A stretch of 64,000 nucleotides of DNA, from assembly GCA_002839505.1 (NCBI GenBank), contig PGYE01000001.1, forward strand, positions 62,001 through 126,000. Reading direction: 5' to 3'. Under the pieces are notes generated by a model. The model saw only the letters and a program-made list of their open reading frames with translations. It was not told the DNA's origin and ran no database searches. Positions 17,359 to 25,297 of the stretch are shown here, piece after piece. Position 1 is the stretch's first letter. Each line of letters opens with the position of its first letter. The position numbers and the translations under genes were made by a program. This DNA comes from Candidatus Peregrinibacteria bacterium HGW-Peregrinibacteria-1. Lineage in GTDB: Bacteria > Patescibacteriota > Gracilibacteria > UBA1369 > LOWO2-01-FULL-3.

Positions 17359-18489
17359 ATGTCATTCAAAAAAGTACTCGTCGGCTTTAGAAACACCTTA
17401 TTTGGCTTCATTTACAGGCACATATTCAAACCAATCTTCTTCCTCCAAGACCCCGAAAAAATACACGACAGAGGAATAAAGCTCGGCACCCTTTTCAGCA
17501 AAATTCCTGGCGGCCTACAAATATCTCGCCTCTTTTTTGGCTACAAAGACCCAAAACTATCACAAACAATCGCCGGTATCACCTTCCCAAACCCCGTCGG
17601 ACTCTCCGCCGGATTCGATAAAAACGCCCATCTCATAAAAATAATCCATACCGTTGGATTCGGATTCATGGAAGCCGGCTCCGTCACTGGAGAACCCTGT
17701 GCAGGAAACCCAAAACCCCGCCTCTGGCGCATCCCCGAAAAACAAGGTATCCGATTAAACTACGGACTCATGAATGACGGCGCGGAAATAATCGCCGCCC
17801 GCATTAAAAAAAGTACCCGCGCCGTCCCCATCGGCATCAGCATCGCCCAAACCAACACCCTAAAAATTACTACCCCCGAAGAATCCATCGCCGATTACAA
17901 AAAAGCCTATCTCCTCCTCTCCCCACTCGCCGACTACATCACAATCAACATCAGCTGCCCCAACGCCCTCAACGGACAAACATTCTGCCATCACCCCGAC
18001 AAACTCGACCAACTACTCGAAAACCTTCACACCCGCTCCTCAAAAAAACCAATCTTCCTGAAAATATCACCCGACATCACCCCCGAAACCCTCGACCAAA
18101 TAATCGCAATCGCCACCACGCATGGCATCACCGGCTACATCTGCTCCAATGCCACCAAAGACCCCAAAAACCTTGAAGGCCTACCAGGAAAAGGCGCCCT
18201 CTCTGGAGCTACCGTCCGAGAATTATCAAATGCCCAAATCGCCCAAATATATAAAAAAACACACGGCTCCGCAGTAATTATGGGTGTTGGTGGAATATTT
18301 TCCGCCGAAGACGCCTACGAAAAAATAAAACAAGGCGCCTCACTCCTACAACTCATCACTGGAATGATCTACCGAGGCCCAAACCTCATCAGCGACATCA
18401 ACCTAAAGCTATCCTCACTACTCGAAAAAGACGGCTACTCATCGCTAACAGAAGCCATCGGCGCCTATCACAATCCCCAACAAGAATAA
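17359..18489 (+). CDS. pyrD: Dihydroorotate dehydrogenase, class 2 architecture
   Basis: 376 residues from the ATG at 17359. Fourth step of pyrimidine synthesis. The N-terminal helices (FIYRHIFKPIFFLQDPEKIH) are those of the membrane-associated quinone-dependent class 2 enzyme. FMN and substrate motifs follow: NPVGLSAGFDKN, NYGLMNDGAE, FLKISPD, and the glycine-rich IMGVGGIFSAEDAYEKI. Oddly, the catalytic-base loop reads NISCPN, with Cys as in class 1 enzymes, where class 2 normally has Ser (NISSPN). No other pyr gene is near. Confidence 0.9.
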   Translation: MSFKKVLVGFRNTLFGFIYRHIFKPIFFLQDPEKIHDRGIKLGTLFSKIPGGLQISRLFFGYKDPKLSQTIAGITFPNPVGLSAGFDKNAHLIKIIHTVGFGFMEAGSVTGEPCAGNPKPRLWRIPEKQGIRLNYGLMNDGAEIIAARIKKSTRAVPIGISIAQTNTLKITTPEESIADYKKAYLLLSPLADYITINISCPNALNGQTFCHHPDKLDQLLENLHTRSSKKPIFLKISPDITPETLDQIIAIATTHGITGYICSNATKDPKNLEGLPGKGALSGATVRELSNAQIAQIYKKTHGSAVIMGVGGIFSAEDAYEKIKQGASLLQLITGMIYRGPNLISDINLKLSSLLEKDGYSSLTEAIGAYHNPQQE

Positions 18490-18573
18490 GATTGCCCTAC
18501 CAAATCCCTGCCCTCCTACCAAAACCCACCCCGCCTTCGACTTACGATATCATAACCCCGATTCGTCAAAGCA

Positions 18574-18623
18574 AATACAATATATGGTATTGAAGACCTA
18601 TTTTTATAGGCATATATTGTATT
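18574..18623 (+). promoter_or_regulatory. Class III RNR promoter with paired NrdR-like boxes
   Basis: Two near-palindromic boxes, AATACAATATATGGTATT (18574-18591) and its inverted partner ATAGGCATATATTGTATT (18606-18623), have centres 32 bp apart, the spacing typical of NrdR box pairs. A promoter TTGAAG (18590-18595), 17-bp spacer, TATATT (18613-18618) lies in between and is overlapped at both elements. NrdR binding is inferred from pattern and gene context. Confidence 0.75.
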
Positions 18624-18647
18624 TAAATACTACTAACCCCCTTTACG

Positions 18648-20462
18648 ATGGATATAAAAGTTCGCGAAACCATGGAGGAGTATCTTTCCAAATCTGATTG
18701 GCGCGTCAACGCCAACTCAAATCAAGGATATTCCCTCGGAGGCATGATTTTAAACACCTCCGGCAAAGCCACAGCCAATTATTGGCTGTCCTATATCTAT
18801 TCTCAAGACATCGGGCAAGCCCACCGAGAAGGAGACCTACATGTTCACGACCTCGACCTGTTTTCCGGCTACTGCGCCGGCTGGTCACTCCGACAACTGC
18901 TCGAAGAAGGTTTCAACGGCATCCCCAATAAAGTCGACTCTGATGCGCCCCAAAGCCTCATGGGAGCCACCGGGCAAATGGTCAACTTCCTTGGAACACT
19001 TCAAAATGAATGGGCCGGAGCCCAAGCCTTCTCATCTTTTGACACCTACCTAGCACCTTTCGTCCGCAAACACAGCGAAGAACTCCAAGAAGAACTAAAA
19101 GACATCATCACCGACCACCAGAAACTCACCGAATATGCCGACAAAAAAACCTACAAATATGTCTATGACTGCATCCAAGCCTTCGTCTTCAACCTAAATG
19201 TCCCATCCCGCTGGGGAACTCAGACACCATTCACCAACATCACCCTCGACTGGACCTGCCCGGAAGACCTCAAAGACCGCCGCCTTCTTCTCGGAGGAAA
19301 ACCCTACAAATACACCTTCGGAGAACTCAGCAAAGAAATGGCCATCATCAACAAAGCCTACATCGAAGTCATGCTAAAAGGTGATGCCAAAGGCCGCGTC
19401 TTCACCTTCCCAATCCCCACCTACAACATCACCACCGACTTCGACTGGTATGGCCCAAACACCGACCTCCTCTTCGAAATGACCGCCAAATACGGTCTTC
19501 CTTACTTCCAAAACTTCCTCAACTCCGACCTCAAACCCAACCACATTCGCTCAATGTGCTGCCGCCTCCAACTCGACCTCAATGAACTCCTAAAAAGAGG
19601 AAACGGACTCTTTGGATCAGCTGAAATGACCGGAAGCATCGGAGTCGTAACCATCAACATCGCCCGCCTCGGATATCAATACAAAGGCGACCGCGAAGGC
19701 CTACTTACTCGTCTGGGACAACTCATGGACATGTCCAAAAACTCCCTCGAAGCAAAGCGCCACGAAATTCAAAAATGGATGGATCGCGGCCTCTACCCCT
19801 ACACCAAACGATACCTCGGACACCTCAACAACCACTTCTCCACCATCGGCCTCAACGGAGTCAACGAAGCCATCAGAAACTTCACCGATGACCACGACGA
19901 CATTACCACCGAATTCGGAGGCGACCTTGCCGAAGAAATACTCATCTACATGCGCACCAAACTCATCGAATACCAAGAAGAAACCGGCAATCTCTACAAT
20001 CTTGAAGCCACCCCCGCCGAAGGTACCACCTACCGTTTTGCCAAAGAAGACAAAAAACGCTTCCCTGACATTCTCCAAGCCGGCACCGAAGAATACCCCT
20101 ACTACACAAACTCCACCCAGCTACCCGTCGAATACACCGACGATGTCTTTGAAGCCCTCGAAATGCAAGACCGTTACCAGACAAAGTACACCGGCGGAAC
20201 CGTCCTACACCTCTATCTCGGTGAACGCGTCAACGACGCCGAAGCCTGCCGCAAACTAGTTCAAAGATCCCTCAGCAACTTCCGCCTCCCCTACATCACC
20301 GTCTCCCCGACCTTCTCAATCTGCCCCACCCACGGATACCTCGCCGGCGAACACGACTACTGCCCAAGCTGCGACCTCGAAATCGGCTACAACGGATCCG
20401 AAAAAGACCACGAAGTCCGATACAAACACACCTCCGACCGCAAACTCGAGCTCGTTAACTAA
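18648..20462 (+). CDS. nrdD: Anaerobic (class III) ribonucleotide reductase, catalytic chain lacking the glycyl radical domain
   Basis: 604 residues. Reduces ribonucleotides to deoxyribonucleotides without oxygen. Catalytic-site landmarks: Cys76 in LFSGYCAGWSL, behind the HVHDLDL motif, and Cys304/305 in RSMCCRLQLDLNEL. The C terminus keeps the zinc cysteines (Cys559, Cys572, Cys575 in CPTHGY and CPSCD) but stops 29 residues later. The RVxGY loop with the radical glycine, which in normal NrdD follows the zinc site directly, is absent and is found on the next gene instead. There is also no N-terminal ATP-cone. First gene of a three-gene operon with the radical-domain protein and NrdG. Confidence 0.93.
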   Translation: MDIKVRETMEEYLSKSDWRVNANSNQGYSLGGMILNTSGKATANYWLSYIYSQDIGQAHREGDLHVHDLDLFSGYCAGWSLRQLLEEGFNGIPNKVDSDAPQSLMGATGQMVNFLGTLQNEWAGAQAFSSFDTYLAPFVRKHSEELQEELKDIITDHQKLTEYADKKTYKYVYDCIQAFVFNLNVPSRWGTQTPFTNITLDWTCPEDLKDRRLLLGGKPYKYTFGELSKEMAIINKAYIEVMLKGDAKGRVFTFPIPTYNITTDFDWYGPNTDLLFEMTAKYGLPYFQNFLNSDLKPNHIRSMCCRLQLDLNELLKRGNGLFGSAEMTGSIGVVTINIARLGYQYKGDREGLLTRLGQLMDMSKNSLEAKRHEIQKWMDRGLYPYTKRYLGHLNNHFSTIGLNGVNEAIRNFTDDHDDITTEFGGDLAEEILIYMRTKLIEYQEETGNLYNLEATPAEGTTYRFAKEDKKRFPDILQAGTEEYPYYTNSTQLPVEYTDDVFEALEMQDRYQTKYTGGTVLHLYLGERVNDAEACRKLVQRSLSNFRLPYITVSPTFSICPTHGYLAGEHDYCPSCDLEIGYNGSEKDHEVRYKHTSDRKLELVN

Positions 20463-20501
20463 CAGCCCACAACTTTAAACAAAAATTTAACCTCAAATAT
20501 T

Positions 20502-20951
20502 ATGAACCAAACAAAACCCCAAGAAAGAACAAAATGTGAAATCTGGACCCGCGTCATGGGCTACCACCGCCCCGTCAGCCAATACAACTTCGGAAAAAAA
20601 TCCGAATTCTATTCCCGCAACTACTTCAAGGCCACCATCAACGCCAACAAACAACTCATCGACCGCTACGGTGACAAACCCGTAGCACAAAAACCCGCTA
20701 CCGCGACCAAAGAAGGATCCTACCTACTCTTCACCACCAACACCTGCCCAAAATGCCCCGCAGTCAAAAAACTAATCGCTGAATCCTCGCTCGAATACTC
20801 AAGTATCGACAACACCATGTCAGAATTTATTGAACTAACAAACAAATACAGAATCCAAAGCGTCCCAACATTGCTAGTAGTTGATCACAACCAAGACGAA
20901 ATCTCCAGAATCCACGAACTCTCCGAAATTCAAGAGTTAATCACCCAATAA
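20502..20951 (+). CDS. Glycyl radical domain of NrdD fused to a glutaredoxin/NrdH-like domain
   Basis: 149 residues. Residues 11-42 (KCEIWTRVMGYHRPVSQYNF and on) are the C-terminal glycyl radical loop of class III RNR with Gly20 in RVMGY as the radical site. After a linker, residues 73-149 form a small redoxin fold with CPKC (Cys82, Cys85) and the cis-proline segment SVPTLLV. It starts 39 bp behind the truncated nrdD, with stops between them. It most likely docks on the catalytic chain to form the working enzyme, is activated by NrdG, and its redoxin part may feed electrons. Reminiscent of the spare radical subunit GrcA (YfiD), but here the main chain has no radical glycine of its own. Confidence 0.9.
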   Translation: MNQTKPQERTKCEIWTRVMGYHRPVSQYNFGKKSEFYSRNYFKATINANKQLIDRYGDKPVAQKPATATKEGSYLLFTTNTCPKCPAVKKLIAESSLEYSSIDNTMSEFIELTNKYRIQSVPTLLVVDHNQDEISRIHELSEIQELITQ

Positions 20952-20972
20952 AACACTAAGCACAGACATAAA

Positions 20973-21674
20973 ATGCTAATAACCGCCCTCACAAAGTTGA
21001 CCTTGCTGGATTTTCCGGACAGACTTGCCTGCATAATCTTCACAGGGGGCTGCAACCTGCGTTGTGGCTACTGCCACAACGCAGAATTCGTCCTCCCCGA
21101 AAAACTCCGCGCCCTCAGCAACACCATCCCCTTTGAAACAATAAAAAACTTCCTCTACGCCCGCCAAGGCAAACTCGACGGCGTCGTAATTTGCGGCGGT
21201 GAACCCACCATCCAACCCGATCTACTCGAAAAAATCGCCGAAATAAAAGAAATGGGCTTTCAGGTAAAAGTAGACACCAACGGCAGCCGCCCCACCGTCA
21301 TCAAAAAATTAATCCAATCCCAACTCGTCGACTTTTGGGCCATGGACATCAAAGACTCCCTCCCCTACCGCAAAGAACTCCTCGGAGTCCCCGTTGAAGA
21401 AACCGCCATCCGAGAAAGCATCCAACTCATCAAAGACAGCGGCGCAGAATATGAATTCCGCACCACCATCTTCCCAAATTACCACGACCTCAAAACCCTC
21501 CAACAAATCGGCCACGAACTATCAGGGGCCAAAAAATGGGCCCTACAAAAAGGCCGCTCCGGCAAAACCCTCATCCAAAACTTCAACAACAACAACGAAT
21601 ACTCCGAATCCGACCTCAAAACCCTCCAACAAAACCTCCTCCCCTACGCCACCAAAGTAATCTACCGCACCTAA
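20973..21674 (+). CDS. nrdG: Anaerobic ribonucleotide reductase activating enzyme (radical SAM)
   Basis: 233 residues. Uses a 4Fe-4S cluster and S-adenosylmethionine to abstract a hydrogen from the RNR glycine. Cluster ligands are Cys27, Cys31 and Cys34 in the CNLRCGYC motif; VVICGGEPTIQPDL is the SAM-binding GGEP motif. The length and the N-terminal TLLDFPDRLACIIFT are those of the longer NrdG/PflA-like form. It lies 21 bp behind the glycyl radical/redoxin gene, so substrate and activator are made together. Confidence 0.93.
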   Translation: MLITALTKLTLLDFPDRLACIIFTGGCNLRCGYCHNAEFVLPEKLRALSNTIPFETIKNFLYARQGKLDGVVICGGEPTIQPDLLEKIAEIKEMGFQVKVDTNGSRPTVIKKLIQSQLVDFWAMDIKDSLPYRKELLGVPVEETAIRESIQLIKDSGAEYEFRTTIFPNYHDLKTLQQIGHELSGAKKWALQKGRSGKTLIQNFNNNNEYSESDLKTLQQNLLPYATKVIYRT

Positions 21675-21701
21675 AAACCCCCCATCTTCAACCAACACTT
21701 G

Positions 21702-21774
21702 TTTTGCGTCATCGCGATTCCATGTGCGCAATCTTATTCTGATTGGGCGTATCGGAGCCTTTGCGGGCCAGTGC
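21702..21774 (+). repeat. MITE-like repeat R1, left-end fragment
   Basis: Begins TTTTGCGTCATCGCGATT and continues through the conserved ATCTTATTCTGATTGGG and GGAGCCTTTGCGGG blocks, then breaks off about halfway through the element. It lies just upstream of a complete copy. Confidence 0.75.
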
Positions 21775-21814
21775 CTTTCAGAGACTGAATTCAGGCTAAT
21801 TTTCACCTATTATT

Positions 21815-22051
21815 TATTTTGCGTCATCGCGATTACTATATCGAGCTATCATGCTATACAGAGGTGTGTAATCTTATTCTGTTTGGGCGTATCGGAGCCT
21901 TTGCGGGCCGGTGCCGAACGAAGTGAGGCGAGCAAAGGCGAGATCTGAGGTGCGGTTTCCCGCTGGGGAAATCGACACCGTCCCAAACAGAATAAGATTA
22001 CCACCCACAGCCCACCTAATCGCTGAGAGCAAAATAAGTATGGTGAAGATT
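21815..22051 (+). repeat. MITE-like repeat R1, full-length copy
   Basis: About 237 bp with imperfect ~19-bp terminal inverted repeats (left ATTTTGCGTCATCGCGATT; right AATCGCTGAGAGCAAAATAA). Inside are nested inverted repeats: TAATCTTATTCTGTTTGGG pairs perfectly with CCCAAACAGAATAAGATTA, GCCTTTGC with GCAAAGGC, and a GGTG...CACC hairpin. No open frame of interest and no transposase. The whole gap 21675-22117 is made of R1 sequence plus the promoter of the next gene. Confidence 0.85.
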
Positions 22052-22061
22052 GCACCCCCCC

Positions 22062-22089
22062 TTGACAAACCTCCATTACGGGTTAAAAT
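22062..22089 (+). promoter_or_regulatory. Promoter of the 364-residue protein gene
   Basis: TTGACA (22062-22067), 16-bp spacer, TAAAAT (22084-22089), 28 bp ahead of the ATG and directly behind repeat R1. Confidence 0.75.
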
Positions 22090-22117
22090 TACCAACCGCA
22101 AACATTTAATCTAAAAA

Positions 22118-23212
22118 ATGACTAATCCCCTTGAGATCCAATACAACACCGAAGACCGCAGAGAAGCCTATCTGCAAAGAAAAAGGAAAAGAGAAGATAT
22201 GATCGCTGGTCTCCAAGAATTACATAGCAATCATACTTATGATGCTCCAGCCATAATCCGCACCATTCAAGTAAACGGATTGGGAGTCGACCCCCAACTG
22301 GCTGAGGAACCAATTGAAGACATAAAAGCCGCCATCGCTGAAACCATTACGCAACTCCAAGCATACGACGACCCAACAATTGAAATCAACTCTCCCTCAT
22401 CACAACCTCCAGAAACACCGGAAGAAACATACAAAAATCCTCCCACCCCAGAACAACAAGCAATCATTGACCAAAATAAAGAGCTATTAAAAGAAATATC
22501 CGAAGGGCAGTTTCTCGATGCTGAAGTTGTAAAATCCGTCCTCGAAAACCTCGCCGGAGTCACAGTGGAAATTCCCATCTATGAAATTAACCGCCTCAAC
22601 GCAGTTCTCGCACAACCACTTCCCGAAGATGTCATTAAAAAAGCACAAACACTAAGAAATCTCAGCGAACACAATCAGCCGCCACTCATCATCCAACTCC
22701 CCTGCAACATCATAATTGACGGTCAAGAAGAGATTCTAAGCCCCGCTACTTTGGGATACATTCTTGAAAAAGGATACGCTGGCTGGGTCAATCCATACAA
22801 ATTGAAAGACGACACCAGAAAATATGACACCTCTAAAAAACTTCCGTACCACAGCCCATTCAAGAAACCTCTTTACTTCTTCGGCACCGCTCACCTCAAA
22901 GACACTCTCAATAAACCATACAAACAGCAAGTCCAAGCTCAAACAGCAGAAGACACCAATTTTTCCACCGGCGATGAGCTCATCACCGCCCTAATGCTCT
23001 ACAGACTCGCAACTGGAACACCACTACTCGCTTCAAGCAAAACCTATCTCAACAATGCCTACTATCACCCATCACAACCAGAATACTCCAAGCTAAACTA
23101 TCCCCTGGTAAACATTCATTGGGATGGCAAAACCTTGGTTATTTCACACGATACCTCGCAATATTCATCCGCCAAAAACAACACCGGAATCACCGGAGGA
23201 TTCGGCATATAA
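22118..23212 (+). CDS. Uncharacterised protein
   Basis: 364 residues, soluble. The first ~200 residues are helical and charged, with a Pro/Glu-rich linker near residues 90-115. The C-terminal half (from about 190) looks like a compact domain: a PPLIIQLPCNIIIDGQEEI strand pair and TGDELITALMLYRLATGTP. It ends in a glycine-rich tail (TGITGGFGI). I recognise no family. The next gene, a DUF1704-type metallopeptidase, follows after 54 bp with its own promoter; similar expression layout, but no proven link. Confidence 0.75.
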   Translation: MTNPLEIQYNTEDRREAYLQRKRKREDMIAGLQELHSNHTYDAPAIIRTIQVNGLGVDPQLAEEPIEDIKAAIAETITQLQAYDDPTIEINSPSSQPPETPEETYKNPPTPEQQAIIDQNKELLKEISEGQFLDAEVVKSVLENLAGVTVEIPIYEINRLNAVLAQPLPEDVIKKAQTLRNLSEHNQPPLIIQLPCNIIIDGQEEILSPATLGYILEKGYAGWVNPYKLKDDTRKYDTSKKLPYHSPFKKPLYFFGTAHLKDTLNKPYKQQVQAQTAEDTNFSTGDELITALMLYRLATGTPLLASSKTYLNNAYYHPSQPEYSKLNYPLVNIHWDGKTLVISHDTSQYSSAKNNTGITGGFGI

Positions 23213-23217
23213 ACTTG

Positions 23218-23246
23218 TTTTCACCAGGTGAAATCAATGGTATAAT
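23218..23246 (+). promoter_or_regulatory. Promoter with overlapping palindrome before the DUF1704 gene
   Basis: TTTTCA (23218-23223), 17-bp spacer, TATAAT (23241-23246). The perfect inverted repeat TTTCACC-A-GGTGAAA (23219-23233) covers the -35 and is a candidate operator. Confidence 0.6.
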
Positions 23247-23266
23247 ACAATATTGTAAACTTTCGC

Positions 23267-24694
23267 ATGCTCCCAAATTCCCCCGAAAACACCCCTGACC
23301 AACAATCACAACCTGATCTGCCTCAAGCCCTCGCACTCGACGAAAAATGGTTTTATCGTTTTCAAGAACTCGACAAATTCCAACCCAATGGTTACCTTGA
23401 GGGTGAAAAAACTCATCGCCAAGAACAAAAAGATAAATTTACCGCAGGGGAAATTCAAAACCCAAACTTCGATTACCCTAAAATCAATCCAGAACACCTA
23501 GACAAAACCGAACAACTCTTACTCCAACTAAAAACGGAAATCATCGATCAGGAGCCCAACGAAATCATCAAACAAGTCTACCGCTGGAAAATAAATGAAA
23601 AAATCGCAGAACTCCGCCTACTAAGAGCAACACTTCAAAACAACACACGCTGGTTCAACAGATGGAGTAAATTCATCTATGGCCAACCCTCCTCTGAAAT
23701 ATTTCAATACACACTTCAAAATTTAATTACTACCGCCACAACCGACCTCGCCTCAGAAAACTCCGCCATCGCTAGTGCCGCCAACGAACTAGTACAAGCG
23801 CTACCTCAGCCGCCTGATTCCACTCCTGTCATACTAAAGCTACCATCACCAGACGACATCACCACCGTCAAAGAACAAACCCTCAAAGAAATGAAGGAAA
23901 TACTCGACCTCCCCTTCATCTCAGAAACCAAAGAATACAATGCCCAAGAAATACAAGAAGCCTTTCAACAGGCCCTCACTAACCTTAGGGCCGAAGGCTG
24001 GCAAGCAGTTATTGACACCAACAGCATCAGAAGCGCAATCAGGATCAACCAAGCAACTAAACAACTTATCATACCCGAATCCAAAAAAGTAAAATTCGAT
24101 AAACTTCGAAGACTTGTCGCCCATGAAATCGGAACACACATTGCCCGACGAATCCACGGTGAACATGGCCTAACTGAAGACAAACCCAGCAAACTAAAAT
24201 TACTAGCGCTAGGCCTCGATCGCTATGATCGTGGTGAAGAAGGAGTTGCCACCATAAGAGAGCAGGCGCTCGGAAAAGAAGCCATTGACGACTTTACAGG
24301 CCAGATTCCACATCTTGGAATCAGTTTAGCACAGGGCCTTGACGGCACACCTCGAGATTTCCGCTCCGTTTACACCATTATTCAAAAATACTTTTACTAC
24401 AAAGAGCTTAAAGATGGCTCTCTTCCCGAAGCCGCACTCGAAACCTCTCAAACAAAAGCCTACAATCACACCACCCGCATCTTCAGAGGAACCAACTGCT
24501 CAACCCCTGGAGTATGCTTCACCAGAGACATCGTTTATCGTGAAGGAAACATCGCAGTATGGCATCTCATCAATCAAAACACCCAAGAGATCGAACGATT
24601 CAGCATCGGCAAATATGACCCCAGCAACACCCGCCACATCTGGATCCTCAACCAACTCGAAATAACCGACCAACATCTCAAAGAAACCCCTTGA
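23267..24694 (+). CDS. DUF1704/MATCAP-like zinc metallopeptidase
   Basis: 475 residues. The catalytic part begins near residue 275: LVAHEIGTHIARRIHG gives the zinc motif HExxTH (His286, Glu287, His291). The RYDRGEEGVATIREQ segment supplies the downstream EEG motif (Glu324/325) typical of DUF1704. This family includes MATCAP, the eukaryotic tubulin tyrosine carboxypeptidase; bacterial members are of unknown substrate. The N-terminal ~270 residues are helical and unrecognised. No signal peptide, so a cytoplasmic target is likely. Confidence 0.82.
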   Translation: MLPNSPENTPDQQSQPDLPQALALDEKWFYRFQELDKFQPNGYLEGEKTHRQEQKDKFTAGEIQNPNFDYPKINPEHLDKTEQLLLQLKTEIIDQEPNEIIKQVYRWKINEKIAELRLLRATLQNNTRWFNRWSKFIYGQPSSEIFQYTLQNLITTATTDLASENSAIASAANELVQALPQPPDSTPVILKLPSPDDITTVKEQTLKEMKEILDLPFISETKEYNAQEIQEAFQQALTNLRAEGWQAVIDTNSIRSAIRINQATKQLIIPESKKVKFDKLRRLVAHEIGTHIARRIHGEHGLTEDKPSKLKLLALGLDRYDRGEEGVATIREQALGKEAIDDFTGQIPHLGISLAQGLDGTPRDFRSVYTIIQKYFYYKELKDGSLPEAALETSQTKAYNHTTRIFRGTNCSTPGVCFTRDIVYREGNIAVWHLINQNTQEIERFSIGKYDPSNTRHIWILNQLEITDQHLKETP

Positions 24695-24758
24695 TACTCA
24701 AGAGGTTTCTCGTCTTCAATCCTTCAATCTTAATCCTCAAAGACCTTATACCGTCCTT

Positions 24759-25202
24759 CTAGTTCTTCTCCATCTCCCCAAACGACTCACAAGCCGGTAT
24801 TATCACACAATTCATATAGGGAATCTCCGCACCACTTTTCAGATCTCTAAGCAAAGTTCGCAATCTCTGCTCCCTGCTTGAAACAACACGCTCATCAACC
24901 GCAACACCACTACCAGCAATCTCGCTTCTTATCTCATGATTAACATCCATAAGCCTTAAATACGCACTCAATCCATCAGCCCACGCCCTCCTAAGCTCTA
25001 TCAAATCATAATCCCCTCTTTCAACGCGCTTTAAGGCAAACTCAACCAACAAAGGACTAATCATTCCCTCCTCCAACTTAGCTCCATTTTGAATACTAGA
25101 AAGCCCTGTATATCCCTCCAAAACAGCCTGCTGCTCCTCGGTTAAAAGCTCCATTTGCGGTCTTTTAGACGACAATTGATGTAAATTTCCCATATAACGC
25201 AT
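24759..25202 (-). CDS. Hypothetical protein
   Basis: 147 residues, soluble, largely helical and acidic, with a repeated Leu/Arg heptad feel (ELRRAWADGLSAYLRLMD). No family recognised. A good promoter precedes it on the minus strand, which supports a real gene. An in-frame ATG at codon 4 is an alternative start. Confidence 0.65.
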   Translation of the reverse strand: MRYMGNLHQLSSKRPQMELLTEEQQAVLEGYTGLSSIQNGAKLEEGMISPLLVEFALKRVERGDYDLIELRRAWADGLSAYLRLMDVNHEIRSEIAGSGVAVDERVVSSREQRLRTLLRDLKSGAEIPYMNCVIIPACESFGEMEKN

Positions 25203-25227
25203 TGGTTAAATAACTTAAATCGCCCGA

Positions 25228-25256
25228 AGCATACAAGCTAAATTCATTTTTGTCAA
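25228..25256 (-). promoter_or_regulatory. Promoter of the 147-residue protein gene
   Basis: Minus strand: TTGACA (25256-25251), 17-bp spacer, TATGCT (25233-25228), about 26 bp before the ATG. Confidence 0.75.
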
Positions 25257-25297
25257 CCGTCACGCTTTTCGCACAACCTAACAGTACTCTCCACCCT

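Noticed and set aside
18648-20951. Sequencing frameshift as the cause of the split nrdD
   Set aside because: A 39-bp spacer with stops, a new ATG and an extra 29 residues after the zinc site separate the parts, and the second part carries an added redoxin domain; a single indel would not give this.
24680-24725. Hairpin GAAACC...GGTTTC around the stop of the DUF1704 gene as terminator
   Set aside because: The stem includes the stop codon and has no T-run after it on the plus strand; too weak to list.
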